Shown here piece after piece: positions 39,398 through 49,883 of a DNA stretch of 64,000 nt. This DNA is from Hyphomicrobiales bacterium (lineage in GTDB: Bacteria; Pseudomonadota; Alphaproteobacteria; Rhizobiales; Rhizobiaceae). Location of the stretch: assembly GCA_900465665.1 (NCBI GenBank), contig UBJO01000034.1, positions 1 to 64,000 of the forward strand, read 5' to 3'. Positions within the stretch are counted from its first letter, which is position 1, and every line of letters begins with the position of its first letter. The position numbers and the translations under genes were made by a program. A model generated the notes under the pieces. It worked only from the letters and a program-made list of their open reading frames with translations. It searched no databases and was not told the DNA's origin.

Positions 39398-39428
39398 CAA
39401 AAAGCCCGGTTCTTGCGAACCGGGCTTT
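39398..39428 (-). terminator. Terminator of the porin gene
   Basis: AAAGCCCGGTTC / GAACCGGGCTTT is a 12-bp perfect stem with loop TTGC. The minus strand continues into TTTTT, and the hairpin lies 26 bases after the porin stop. Confidence 0.9.
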
Positions 39429-39454
39429 CCTGATGAGACCGAAGTCAGATCAGA

Positions 39455-40513
39455 TTAGAATGCACGCTGCAGACGGAAGAAGCCGCTGACATTGTCGTCG
39501 TCGTTCGTTGCAGAGGTGTGATCCTGCCAGTTGACGGTCGCCTTGGCGTAGAAGTTTTCTACGATCTGGTAGTCGAGCGTCACGCCGACCTTCCAGATGT
39601 CCTGGTCCGAGAAGTCGGTCGTCGTCGTGTAATTGTCGATTACGCCGTAACCACCGTTGCGGTAGTTGTCGAAGTACTGGACAGACGGCGTGATCTTGAA
39701 CTTTTCGGTTGCCTGGATGGCGTATTCAGCAGCAACGGTCCACTCCGACTCTTCGAAGTAGGCGTTCGGGCCAGAAGCCCAAGCCGCTGCGAGACCGAGG
39801 GTGCCCGGGCCGATTGCAACGGTAGCCATACCACGGATTGCACCTTCTTCGGTGTCCGTGTCATAGCCGCCGATCAGCTGGTAGCTGAATGCGCCAGCCT
39901 TGCCACCGATACCAGCAGCGATGCCAACGTTGTTCGGCGATTCACCGAGGTGCAGGCTGTCTTCCAGTTCGTCAACCGAGATACCGGCGTAGAAGTCGCC
40001 AGACTCATACTGGTAACGAATGGAGTTGTGCAGGGTCGGGCCAGAAGCAAGCGAGTCGGTTTCGCCAGAGAGACCATCGTCCCACCAGCTGTAGAACAGA
40101 CCAGCGCGGAAGCCAGCGATGTCGATGTAAGCCGAGTCCAGGTAAGAAGACTGGTTCGAAGCGTTGTCAGCGTCCGTCTGCAGAACGATAACGCCGGTGA
40201 GCGGACCGTACTCGGTGTCGCTCTTAGCCGTGAACTGAACCTGACCACGGGTGAACGAATCCCAGTCCGAACCGTTGCCGAGGGCGTCAGCGCCTACGTT
40301 ACGGCCAGCATCAACCTGGAAACGAACGTAACCGTTGATCTTCAGGCAGGTTTCCGTGCCCGGGATGTAGAAGTAGCCGGTGCCGTATGCGTCGCAAACG
40401 CGAACGTATTCTACTGCTTCCGGTTCAGCTGCAACAATCGCGTCAGCAGCCTGAGCGCCGGATACAACTGCCAGGGCAGCTGCGGAGCCGAGAAGTAGGC
40501 TCTTGATGTTCAT
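39455..40513 (-). CDS. RopA-type outer-membrane porin
   Basis: This 352-aa precursor has a signal peptide (MNIKSLLLGSAAALAVVSGAQAAD). The mature part matches alphaproteobacterial porins (DUF/porin_2 type): VRVCDAYGTGYFYIPGTETCLKI near the N-terminus, with two cysteines, then alternating beta strands ending in the aromatic LQRAF. Terminal Phe is typical of outer-membrane barrels. It allows diffusion of small solutes. Codon use is restricted (AAC, GGT, TAC), fitting high expression. The upstream region is about 630 bases. Confidence 0.92.
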   Translation of the reverse strand: MNIKSLLLGSAAALAVVSGAQAADAIVAAEPEAVEYVRVCDAYGTGYFYIPGTETCLKINGYVRFQVDAGRNVGADALGNGSDWDSFTRGQVQFTAKSDTEYGPLTGVIVLQTDADNASNQSSYLDSAYIDIAGFRAGLFYSWWDDGLSGETDSLASGPTLHNSIRYQYESGDFYAGISVDELEDSLHLGESPNNVGIAAGIGGKAGAFSYQLIGGYDTDTEEGAIRGMATVAIGPGTLGLAAAWASGPNAYFEESEWTVAAEYAIQATEKFKITPSVQYFDNYRNGGYGVIDNYTTTTDFSDQDIWKVGVTLDYQIVENFYAKATVNWQDHTSATNDDDNVSGFFRLQRAF

Positions 40514-41141
40514 ATTGACCTCCAATTCAAAGTTTCAATCGGATCCGGGTTTTCGCCGTTTTGGCAGCGTTCCCTGCCCCGTCACCGCGTTTCAAGAAGT
40601 CGGACGATCAACCGCCCTCGCTTCCGAAGTTGAAAATACAAGACCCGGCCTGTCACGCAATCACCAACTTGTACGATTGGGGGATTTACGACAGCCTTCC
40701 CCATGCGCTGTTGCTGAAAGGTCACAAATACGACATGCGGCCATTCCGTTTCTTTATACTTCGTTAAGAAAGCCCTGATTTTGCGGGGGTTTAGTGCCAA
40801 CCGACAGCACGACGGAACCCGGCGATGTGCCACATTGGTACCGTTTTCTGGCCGGATTCGGCGGGATAGCCAGGGATTTTAGCAGGCGAACAGATAAGCC
40901 GCGTGACAGATCGGCGAAGACGGCTGGGTGGAATCGCCTGCGGAGCGTCGGATGATTCTCGAAGCGATTCTGCGCGGCGCTGTCATCGTCGTGTCATGAC
41001 GATGATGACAAGGTCCGCCGCGCGCAAAGACGTGCTCGCATGAACACATATGTTCGATGCAAATATCACTGAGGCACCTGTTTGGAAAATCCGCTCACCT
41101 AGGGAGCGGCACCCGTGTGTCCGGATCGGACAGTGGGATGA
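40514..41141. other. Long region upstream of the porin gene
   Basis: About 630 bases lie between the porin start and the 3' end of tRNA-Ser. An imperfect hairpin at 40981-41010 (TGTCATCGTC...GACGATGATGACA, centred on GTCATGAC) and a TGTCCG-GAT-CGGACA hairpin at 41118-41132 are visible. No convincing gene is seen. Porin regulation or a small RNA could reside here, but the sequence alone does not show it. Confidence 0.5.
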
Positions 41142-41231
41142 TGGCGGAGAAGATGGGATTCGAACCCACGATACCCTCTCGGGTATACTCCCTTAGCAGG
41201 GGAGCGCCTTCGACCACTCGGCCACCTCTCC
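41142..41231 (-). tRNA. tRNA-Ser(GCU) with encoded CCA
   Basis: The minus strand begins GGAGAGGTGGCCGAGTGG and ends CTTCTCC-G-CCA. The acceptor stem pairs over 7 bp with one G-U. The anticodon loop CTGCTAA gives GCU, reading AGC/AGU. A long variable arm (TATACCCGAGAGGGTAT) is typical of class II tRNA-Ser, and GGTTCGAATCC is the T arm. Total length is 90 with CCA included. Confidence 0.95.
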
Positions 41232-41241
41232 GGTCGAGAGC

Positions 41242-41270
41242 CTGATAGAGTCATTCGCTGGGGGACGCAA
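41242..41270 (-). promoter_or_regulatory. Putative promoter of tRNA-Ser
   Basis: On the minus strand, TTGCGT (41270-41265), a 17-base spacer and TATCAG (41247-41242) end 10 bases before the mature tRNA 5' end. Position and spacing fit a sigma-70 promoter; the hexamers are moderate matches. Confidence 0.45.
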
Positions 41271-41312
41271 GCGCTTTTTCGGCTTTGCCCCTGAAGAAAA
41301 GCCGGCTTATTT

Positions 41313-42530
41313 CTAAGCCAGCAACTGCTTAAGATCGGCAGACCCATCGGCGAGGATCGACTTGTCGGGGTTTATGCCGAGTTCCAGCATCTTCTTGCCG
41401 CTGACATAGGCCTTGGCATCGTTGATCGCATCGACGGCAATGAACTTGCCTGATTTGAAGTACCAGATCGAATGCGCGCCTTCGCGTGCGCCGGGGCGCA
41501 GAAGCGTTTCGTCATAGCCGAGATTGAAGCCGGCGATCTGCAGTTTCACATCATATTGATCGGACCAGAACCAGGGCTTCGGCTCATAGGGCGCGTTGCC
41601 GCCAGCGATGATGGCTGCCGCCGCATCGGCCTGGTCGACGGCGTTCTGCACCGATTCGAGACGGATGCGCCCGCCCTGCCAGGGCAGTGCCGCGCAATCG
41701 CCGGCCGCGAAGATCGACGGGTCGGAGGTGCGCGCGAATTCATCGACGACGATGCCGTTCGCAACTTCGAGGCCCGATTCCTTGGCGAGCTGGTCGTTCG
41801 GCGTCACGCCGATACCGACGATGGCGAAGTCGATATCGATGATCGAGCCATCGGAGAGTTCGGCGCCGACGAGCTTGCCGTCGCGGCCGATCAGATGCTT
41901 GAGGCCGGTCTTTTCGCGAATCTGCACGTCATGCTCTTCGTGGATCACGCGCATGATATCCGCCGTCTCCTTGGCGGCGACGCGCTGGAGAATGCGGTCG
42001 GCCATTTCGATGACGGTGACTTCAAGGCCCAAATGGCGCGCAACGGCAGCGGCCTCGAGGCCGATGTAACCACCGCCTATAATAAGGACGCGGCGACCGG
42101 GGCGCATTTCGGCGGCCAGAAGATCGGCATCGCGCTTGTCGCGAGCGACATAGACGCCTTCGAGATCGCCACCAATAGCCGCCGGCAGGCCACGCGGTGT
42201 AGACCCCGTTGTCAGCGCCAGCGTGCCGTAGTCGATGGTGGAGCCGTCCTGCAGGACGACCTGCTTCTTGTCGCGCTTGATCTGCTCGACCCATGTGGAG
42301 AGGCGAATCTCGACGTCGTTGTCGGTGAACCACTGCTCGGGGCGAAACAGCAGGCGGTCGAAGCTCATTTCGCCGAGCAAATACTTCTTGGTGAGCGGCG
42401 GGCGCTGGTAAGGCAGCACGTCCTCGGCGCCAAGAATGGTGATGGGCCTGGTATCCTTGAGCGCACGAAGCTTGGCCGCCATTGCAAAGCCTGCCTGACC
42501 CGCGCCGATAATCACCAATCTGTCCGTCAC
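41313..42530 (-). CDS. FAD-dependent ferredoxin reductase-like oxidoreductase
   Basis: This 405-aa flavoprotein resembles putidaredoxin/rhodocoxin reductases. The FAD Rossmann motif is IIGAGQAGFAMA at the N-terminus, the NAD motif is VLIIGGGYIGLEAA, and the second FAD site is IFAAGDCAALP. It should pass electrons from NAD(P)H to a [2Fe-2S] ferredoxin serving a P450 or dioxygenase; no such partner is adjacent. The start is GTG at 42530 with GGAGTG upstream. Confidence 0.88.
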   Translation of the reverse strand: MTDRLVIIGAGQAGFAMAAKLRALKDTRPITILGAEDVLPYQRPPLTKKYLLGEMSFDRLLFRPEQWFTDNDVEIRLSTWVEQIKRDKKQVVLQDGSTIDYGTLALTTGSTPRGLPAAIGGDLEGVYVARDKRDADLLAAEMRPGRRVLIIGGGYIGLEAAAVARHLGLEVTVIEMADRILQRVAAKETADIMRVIHEEHDVQIREKTGLKHLIGRDGKLVGAELSDGSIIDIDFAIVGIGVTPNDQLAKESGLEVANGIVVDEFARTSDPSIFAAGDCAALPWQGGRIRLESVQNAVDQADAAAAIIAGGNAPYEPKPWFWSDQYDVKLQIAGFNLGYDETLLRPGAREGAHSIWYFKSGKFIAVDAINDAKAYVSGKKMLELGINPDKSILADGSADLKQLLA

Positions 42531-42608
42531 GATATCACTCCCGCATTCACTGTATTGAGCAAAGGCCTATCCCCTGCCCCTTGCGTCGTCAACCGGAGCG
42601 GAGCGCCG

Positions 42609-43724
42609 TCAGGCGATCTCGATCCAGCGGCGCTGGTGATAGGACTCTGCCATGGCGTGAACAGACTTTTCTATCCTAAGACCGTCTTCGAATGTGACGA
42701 TCACCGACGGCTCACCGGAAATCGCACGAATGAGTTCGCGGCATTCGATAATCTTCAGATCGTTGAAGCCAAGGCCATGGCTCGGCGCGGGAATGAAGCG
42801 GTCATAGGGATGGTGGGCGGGCGCGGCCAGGATCTTGCGGAAGCCCTGCTCGCTGCCGCGGCCATCGGCCTGATAGAGCTCGAATTCGTTCATGCGCTCC
42901 TGGTCGAAGGTGATCGCGCCTTTCGAGCCGAATATCTGCAAGGCTATGCGTCCCTTTCGGCCCCAGGCGGCGCGGTTGGCCATCAACACGACGGAGATGC
43001 CGCCGCCAAGACGCATCAGCACATTGGCCGCATCGTGATTCTCGACCGGACGCCGACCACCGTCCTTTGTGGGGCGATCGGCATAGGGCTTGACCATGTC
43101 GGTCACCACTGCCTCGACATGACCGAAGAGGTACCAGAGCAAGGACAGGGGGTGCACCGCGAAATCGTCGAGCGCGCCGTAGCCGGCCGACAATTCGCTC
43201 TTCCAATAGAACAGCGCGTCCGGATCGGCCATGAAGTCCTCGTCCATCTCGACGCGGATGTGATTGACCTGGCCAATGGCGCCTTCGCCGATCAGCGCCT
43301 TGATGTGGCGAATGATCGGGTTCTGGATATAGTTATAGCCGAGCACGGCCACCTTGCCGGCGCGCCTGGCGGCATCCAGCATGCGCTGAGCATCCGCAAA
43401 GGCCGGCGCCATCGGCTTTTCACACCAGACGTGCTTGCCCGCTTCAAGCGCCGCAATCGCCATCTCGGGGTGAAACTGGTTCGGCGTGGTGACCGATACG
43501 ACATCGACATCGGGATCGGCGATCAGCTGGCGCCAGTCCGCCGTCGCCTTTTCAAAGCCGAATTCCGAGGCGCGCGCATCGGCGAGATCTTTGTTCGCCT
43601 CGGCCAGATGCACGAGGCGCGGACGCTCGACATCGCCGAAGACGGTCTTGACCGCATTCCATGCAAGTGCGTGGCACTTGCCCATATAGCCCGTGCCGAT
43701 CAAGCCGACGCCCAGTGACTTCAT
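42609..43724 (-). CDS. Gfo/Idh/MocA family dehydrogenase, probably inositol-related
   Basis: This 371-aa NAD(P)-dependent dehydrogenase has an N-terminal Rossmann fold (VGLIGTGYMGKCHA) and the family motif CEKPMA. The C-terminal alpha/beta domain includes NHIRVEMDEDFM and DDFAVHPLSLL, with a His likely at the active site. Position next to iolR and the iol genes suggests inositol or an inosose as substrate, but the family is broad. GGAGG precedes the ATG. Its putative promoter (TTGTCA-17-CAAAAT on the minus strand) contains a weak copy of the IolR-type motif. Confidence 0.85.
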   Translation of the reverse strand: MKSLGVGLIGTGYMGKCHALAWNAVKTVFGDVERPRLVHLAEANKDLADARASEFGFEKATADWRQLIADPDVDVVSVTTPNQFHPEMAIAALEAGKHVWCEKPMAPAFADAQRMLDAARRAGKVAVLGYNYIQNPIIRHIKALIGEGAIGQVNHIRVEMDEDFMADPDALFYWKSELSAGYGALDDFAVHPLSLLWYLFGHVEAVVTDMVKPYADRPTKDGGRRPVENHDAANVLMRLGGGISVVLMANRAAWGRKGRIALQIFGSKGAITFDQERMNEFELYQADGRGSEQGFRKILAAPAHHPYDRFIPAPSHGLGFNDLKIIECRELIRAISGEPSVIVTFEDGLRIEKSVHAMAESYHQRRWIEIA

Positions 43725-43752
43725 GATATCCTCCCGCTCCGATCATGATTTT

Positions 43753-43766
43753 GGAATGCTTGGACC
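43753..43766. promoter_or_regulatory. Weak IolR-type site in the dehydrogenase promoter
   Basis: GGAATGCTTGGACC keeps the GGAA half-site and 6-base spacing but has GACC instead of TTCC. It lies between the possible -35 and -10 of the Gfo/Idh gene. It is listed because of position; the match is poor. Confidence 0.3.
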
Positions 43767-43893
43767 ATTTTGACAAGACCGGCGAACGACCCCAGAAGCA
43801 GATGAAAGCCACCAACCAATGGAAATGGCTCGATATTCCCCGCATAAAAAACAAATATGCCGGTGAATGGAAATCATCTATGGTCGGGAAACT

Positions 43894-43907
43894 GGAATAT
43901 ACGTTTC
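43894..43907. promoter_or_regulatory. IolR-type operator upstream of iolR
   Basis: GGAATATACGTTTC fits GGAA-N6-TTYY, a form like the GGAA-N6-TTCC motif I recall for RpiR-type IolR of alphaproteobacteria. It is embedded in the near-palindrome TGGAATATACGTTTCA, 17 bases before the chosen iolR ATG. This suggests autoregulation. Confidence 0.55.
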
Positions 43908-43923
43908 ATTTTCGGATCAGCAC

Positions 43924-44799
43924 ATGGACAACGACCCCAAGGCCCCCTCTCGCGTTCCAAGGGATTTCGAGAGCCTGCGCAGCACGATCATCGAGCGCAA
44001 GGCAACCATGCCGAAGCGCCTGGCGCAGGTGGCGGCCTTCGCGTTGGCCAATCCCGATGAGATCGCCTTCGGCACGACGGCAAGCATCGCGTCTGCTTCC
44101 GAGGTTCAGCCATCGACGCTGGTGCGGCTTGCGCATCACCTGGGATATGAGGGCTTTTCCGACCTGCAGAGCATTTTTCGCGAGCGACTGCGCGACCGGA
44201 CGCTGACCTACGAAGAGCGGCTGGTGACGCTGGAGCAATCGGGCGGCGAGGACGAGGACGCCAATCTGCTGTCCGGCTTCATTTCGGCGGCCGGCCAATC
44301 GATCAACCGGCTGGCCGCGACCGTTCAGTCGGACACGTTCAGCAAGGCCGTCGATATTCTGGCGGCGGCCGATACCATCTATCTGATCGCCAAACGCCGC
44401 TCCTATCCGCTGACAGCGCATATGAGTTACGCCTTCTCCAAGCTCAATATCCGCCACCAGATCGTCGCTTCTCCGAACGGAGTCGATCCGGAAACCGTCC
44501 AGTTCGCCACGCCGAAGGACGCGGCGATCGCGGCGAGTTTTTCGCCCTACGCTGCTGAAAGCCTCGGCCAGGCGGAGATGCTGAAGGAGCGCGGCGTACC
44601 GGTCATCGTTATCACCGACTCGGCGTTCTCACCGCTCGCCACCAGCGCCGCCTGCTGGTTCGAAGTGGCGGAGGCCGACTTTGCCGGCTTCCGTTCGCTT
44701 TCCGCCTCGATGGCGCTGACCATGGCGCTGCCGGTGGCCATCGCCGAGCGGCGGCGAAAACTGGGGCAGCCAAAATCCAAAAAAGCAAAAATGGAATAA
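43924..44799 (+). CDS. iolR: RpiR family regulator IolR
   Basis: This 291-aa regulator has an N-terminal RpiR helix-turn-helix (about 10-85: IIERKATMPKRLAQVAAFAL, ASEVQPSTLVRLAHHLGYEG) and a C-terminal SIS domain (about 120-265) that binds a phosphorylated ligand. The adjacent iolCDEB genes identify it as IolR, repressor of inositol catabolism. The expected inducer is a phosphorylated intermediate made by IolC; that is known for homologues, not shown here. I start at ATG 43924 because upstream in-frame codons run through the operator. The stop codon lies within the next operator. Confidence 0.88.
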   Translation: MDNDPKAPSRVPRDFESLRSTIIERKATMPKRLAQVAAFALANPDEIAFGTTASIASASEVQPSTLVRLAHHLGYEGFSDLQSIFRERLRDRTLTYEERLVTLEQSGGEDEDANLLSGFISAAGQSINRLAATVQSDTFSKAVDILAAADTIYLIAKRRSYPLTAHMSYAFSKLNIRHQIVASPNGVDPETVQFATPKDAAIAASFSPYAAESLGQAEMLKERGVPVIVITDSAFSPLATSAACWFEVAEADFAGFRSLSASMALTMALPVAIAERRRKLGQPKSKKAKME

Positions 44800-44806
44800 A
44801 CATTCT
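44793..44806. promoter_or_regulatory. IolR-type operator 1 of the iolC promoter
   Basis: GGAATAAACATTCT fits GGAA-N6-TTYY. It overlaps the iolR stop codon (44797-44799) and sits just upstream of the TTGACA -35 at 44810. Confidence 0.55.
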
Positions 44807-44809
44807 GAA

Positions 44810-44838
44810 TTGACATTCAAACGGAACCGATGTTTCAT
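44810..44838 (+). promoter_or_regulatory. Putative promoter of iolCDEB
   Basis: A perfect -35 TTGACA (44810-44815), a 17-base spacer and a fair -10 TTTCAT (44833-44838) lie about 57 bases before the iolC start. Operators flank and overlap it. The downstream region TTGATTAATATCA is AT-rich. Confidence 0.55.
44823..44836. promoter_or_regulatory. IolR-type operator 2 of the iolC promoter
   Basis: GGAACCGATGTTTC fits GGAA-N6-TTYY. Its first base is exactly 30 bases after that of operator 1, about three helical turns. It covers the spacer and the -10 hexamer, so bound repressor should block RNA polymerase. Confidence 0.55.
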
Positions 44839-44894
44839 TGATTAATATCACCGGCGGACATCCACGCCGGACTGAAAATGATCGGGAGGACATG

Positions 44895-46832
44895 ATGGCA
44901 CTAACTCAACCGGGCGCGAATCCGGGGCTGCCGCTTGATGTGATCACCATCGGCCGCTCTTCGGTCGATCTCTATGGCCAGCAGATCGGTTCCAAACTCG
45001 AAAACATCGCGTCCTTCGCCAAGTCTGTCGGCGGCTGCCCGGCGAATATCGCGATCGGCACGGCGCGCCTTGGCCTGAAGTCGGGCCTGATCACCCGCGT
45101 CGGCGACGAGCAGATGGGCCGTTTCATTCGCGAGCAATCGGCACGCGAAGGTGTGGCGACCGACGGCATCGTCACCGACAAGGAGCGCCTGACGGCGCTG
45201 GTGCTTCTGGCGGTCGAAGCCGAAGGCGTCTCGCCGATGATCTTTTATCGCTCCGACTGCGCCGACATGGCGCTCGAAGAAGGAGATATCGACGAAGCCT
45301 ATATCAAGTCGTCACGCGCCGTACTGGTCTCGGGAACGCATTTCTCGCGGCCGAACACGGAAGCGGCGCAGCGCAAGGCGATCCGTATCGCCAAGGCCAA
45401 CGGCCGCAAGGTGATCTTCGACATCGATTATCGCCCGAACCTCTGGGGCCTTGCCGGCCATGCGGAAGGCTTCGAACGCTATGTGAAGTCGGACCGCGTA
45501 TCGTCGAAGATGAAGGAGACGTTGCCGGATTGCGACCTGATCGTCGGTACGGAAGAGGAAATCCTGATTGCATCCGGTGCTGACGACGTGCTCGGCGCGC
45601 TGAGGGAGATCCGCCGGCTGTCGCCTGCGACCATCGTCCTAAAGCGCGGCGCCATGGGTTGCATCGTCTATGACGGGCCGATCTCGGACGATCTCGAAGC
45701 TGGCATCGTCGGCGAAGGTTTCCCGATCGAGGTGTTCAACGTGCTCGGCGCCGGCGATGCTTTCATGTCCGGGTTCCTGCGGGGATGGCTGAGGGACGAG
45801 TCGCTGAAGACCTGCGCCACCTGGGCGAATGCCTGCGGCGCGTTCGCGGTCTCCCGCCTGCTCTGCTCCCCTGAGTATCCGACCTGGGCGGAACTCGATT
45901 TCTTCCTGAAGAACGGCAGCAAGCATCGGGCGCTGCGCAAGGATGAGGCGATCAACCACATTCACTGGGCCTCGAACCGCAAGGGCGACATCCCGCTGCT
46001 CATGGCGCTCGCCATCGATCACCGTTCGCAGCTGACAAGCGTCTGCGACGAGCTCGGCGTCGATTACAAGCAGATCGTCGCCTTCAAGCGGCTCGCGGTC
46101 GAGGCCGCGGCGCGCGTCGCCGATGGCCGCAGCGGCTATGGAATGCTGATCGACGAGCGCTTCGGGCGCGATGCCTTCTTCGACGCGGCGACCAAGAACT
46201 TCGCTTGGATCGGGCGTCCCGTCGAACTGCCCGGCTCGAAGCCGCTGCGCTTCGAGTTCAGCCAGGATATCGGCTCGCAACTGGTCGAATGGCCGCTCGA
46301 TCATTGCATCAAGTGCCTGTGCTTCTATCATCCCGACGATCCCGCAGAGCTGAAGAGCGAACAGCAGGAGAAGCTGCGGACGCTATTCGAGGCGGCGCGT
46401 AAGGTTGGCCGCGAGCTTTTGGTCGAGATTATCGCCAGCAAGAACGGGCCGCTCACCGACGACACCATCTCGACGGCAATGGAAGAGCTCTATGCGCTCG
46501 GCATCAAGCCGGATTGGTGGAAGCTGGAACCGCAGGCATCGAGCGCGGCGTGGAAGAAGATCGATGCCGTCATCGCGAAGAACGACCCCTGGTGCCGAGG
46601 CATCGTGCTGCTCGGGCTGGAGGCGCCGGCGGACGAGCTGGTGAAAGGCTTCGAGGCGACGCTGGCAGCACCTTCGGTCAAGGGCTTTGCCGTGGGACGC
46701 ACGATCTTTTCGGATGCGGCGCGGGCCTGGCTGTCGGGCAAGATCAACGACGAGCAGGCGGTCGCCGACATGGCCGGACGCTTCCGTGAACTGACCGAGG
46801 CGTGGTTGAAAACGCGCGGGCTAGCTTCTTAA
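44895..46832 (+). CDS. iolC: Bifunctional 5-dehydro-2-deoxygluconokinase / phospho-aldolase-type IolC
   Basis: This 645-aa protein begins with a PfkB-type sugar kinase (about 1-325) with DVITIGRSSVDLYG and the anion-hole/catalytic motif LGAGDAF near 285-291. The C-terminal half (about 340-640) is a DUF2090 domain resembling class I aldolases (LLMALAIDHRSQL). Such fusions are annotated as kinase plus 5-dehydro-2-deoxyphosphogluconate aldolase, yielding dihydroxyacetone phosphate and malonate semialdehyde. GGAGG is 5 bases before ATG 44895; ATG 44892 is also possible. Confidence 0.9.
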   Translation: MALTQPGANPGLPLDVITIGRSSVDLYGQQIGSKLENIASFAKSVGGCPANIAIGTARLGLKSGLITRVGDEQMGRFIREQSAREGVATDGIVTDKERLTALVLLAVEAEGVSPMIFYRSDCADMALEEGDIDEAYIKSSRAVLVSGTHFSRPNTEAAQRKAIRIAKANGRKVIFDIDYRPNLWGLAGHAEGFERYVKSDRVSSKMKETLPDCDLIVGTEEEILIASGADDVLGALREIRRLSPATIVLKRGAMGCIVYDGPISDDLEAGIVGEGFPIEVFNVLGAGDAFMSGFLRGWLRDESLKTCATWANACGAFAVSRLLCSPEYPTWAELDFFLKNGSKHRALRKDEAINHIHWASNRKGDIPLLMALAIDHRSQLTSVCDELGVDYKQIVAFKRLAVEAAARVADGRSGYGMLIDERFGRDAFFDAATKNFAWIGRPVELPGSKPLRFEFSQDIGSQLVEWPLDHCIKCLCFYHPDDPAELKSEQQEKLRTLFEAARKVGRELLVEIIASKNGPLTDDTISTAMEELYALGIKPDWWKLEPQASSAAWKKIDAVIAKNDPWCRGIVLLGLEAPADELVKGFEATLAAPSVKGFAVGRTIFSDAARAWLSGKINDEQAVADMAGRFRELTEAWLKTRGLAS

Positions 46833-46843
46833 TTACGAATAGA

Positions 46844-46886
46844 CCCCTCCCCAGCCCGGTGCATTAGGCGAGGCGTTGGGGAGGGG
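46844..46886. repeat. Palindromic repeat in the iolC-iolD spacer
   Basis: CCCCTCCCCA (46844-46853) and TGGGGAGGGG (46877-46886) are perfect 10-base inverted arms around a 23-base centre. The spacer between iolC and iolD is 86 bases and this takes half of it. No T-run follows, so it does not look like a terminator. Confidence 0.7.
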
Positions 46887-46918
46887 AAAACGGATACGAG
46901 AATTGCGGGAGGAGCCTT

Positions 46919-48769
<1,851 letters not shown>

Positions 48770-48790
48770 GTTGAAGCGTTAGAGCAAGTG

Positions 48791-48907
48791 GCCCCTCATC
48801 CGCCCTTCGGGCACCTTCTCCCCGCTGGGGAGAAGGGAAGATCGGAGCGAGCAACCTGCCACTTGTGGCAGGTCAGGTGCAACTTGTTGCACCGGGGATG
48901 AGGGGGC
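48791..48907. repeat. Palindromic repeat, family B, copy 2, in the iolD-iolE spacer
   Basis: The left arm (CCCCTCATCCG...CACCTTCTCCCCG) matches the element at 2388-2541. The centre differs: it contains two tight hairpins, CCTGCCACTTGTGGCAGG and GGTGCAACTTGTTGCACC. It ends GGGGATGAGGGGG, the complement of the left edge. Sharing arms but not centres fits a mosaic element family. Confidence 0.8.
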
Positions 48908-48938
48908 TCCGGGCACAAACATTTGAGGAGAAACAACA

Positions 48939-49856
48939 ATGAAAGCCAAACTTGGCATGTCGCCCATCGCGTGGTGGAACGACGATCTTCCTGAGCTCAG
49001 CGACGACGTATCGCTCGAGGAATGCCTGCGCCAGTCGCGCGGCGCCGGCTTTACCGGGATGGAACAGGGACGCCGGTTCCCCAATAATCCTCGCGAGATG
49101 CTGCCGATCCTGAAGGCTGCCGACGTGACGCTGTGCGGGGGATGGTTCTCCGGCACGCTGGTCGATGAGGAGCTCGCGGCCAACAAGGATCGCATCCAGC
49201 CGATGATCGAGCTCTTCAAAGCGGTCGACGCGCCCTGCATCGTCTACGGCGAGGTCGGCCGCTCGATCCAGGGCGACCGCTCCAAGCCGCTCGCCACCAA
49301 GCCGAAGCTCTCCGATGACGAGATGAAGGCCTATGCCCGCAAGGTCACGCAGTTCGGCGAATGGTGCGCGGAACAGGGCATGCCGCTTTCCTACCACCAC
49401 CACATGGCGGCGGTGGTCGAGACCGAGCCGGAACTCGACGCCTTCATGCGCAACTCGGGCGCCGGCATTCCGCTGCTGCTCGATGCCGGCCACCTCGCCT
49501 TTGCCGGCGGCGACGTGCTGCGCGCGATCGACAACCACCACGCCCGCATCAACCATGTCCACGTCAAGGACATCCGCAAGTCGGTGGTCGACGGTCTCGA
49601 TCGCAGCAGGCAGTCCTTCCTTGACGCGGTGGCGCTCGGCGCCTTCACGGTGCCGGGCGACGGGTCGCTCGATTTCGGGGCGATCGTGAAGCGGTTTGCC
49701 GATTACGGCTATGAGGGCTGGTTCGTCGTCGAGGCCGAGCAGGACCCGCGCAAGGCGCCGCCGCAGAAAATGGCGGAGATCGGTCACGCCGAACTGATGC
49801 GGGTGATGACGGCTGCTGGGTATACGGTGGAGACGGAAGGGTTTCCGAAGGGGTAG
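48939..49856 (+). CDS. iolE: Myo-inosose-2 dehydratase
   Basis: This 305-aa TIM-barrel enzyme (xylose-isomerase-like fold) dehydrates 2-keto-myo-inositol to the dione used by IolD. MSPIAWWNDDLPEL, GFTGMEQGRRFP, LSYHHHM and LLLDAGHLAFAGGD are conserved landmarks with the metal-binding Glu, His and Asp. GAGGAG lies 8 bases before the ATG. Confidence 0.94.
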   Translation: MKAKLGMSPIAWWNDDLPELSDDVSLEECLRQSRGAGFTGMEQGRRFPNNPREMLPILKAADVTLCGGWFSGTLVDEELAANKDRIQPMIELFKAVDAPCIVYGEVGRSIQGDRSKPLATKPKLSDDEMKAYARKVTQFGEWCAEQGMPLSYHHHMAAVVETEPELDAFMRNSGAGIPLLLDAGHLAFAGGDVLRAIDNHHARINHVHVKDIRKSVVDGLDRSRQSFLDAVALGAFTVPGDGSLDFGAIVKRFADYGYEGWFVVEAEQDPRKAPPQKMAEIGHAELMRVMTAAGYTVETEGFPKG

Positions 49857-49883
49857 TCGTACGCGAGAAAGGTGGGTGAGATA

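Noticed and set aside
41276..41300. Possible terminator after the ferredoxin reductase gene
   Set aside because: An AAAGCCG/CGGCTTT pairing exists, but no T-run follows on the minus strand and the loop is long.
41472..43718. Plus-strand open frame of 748 codons
   Set aside because: It is antisense to the ferredoxin reductase and Gfo/Idh genes, which have clear motifs. High GC content makes long antisense frames common here.
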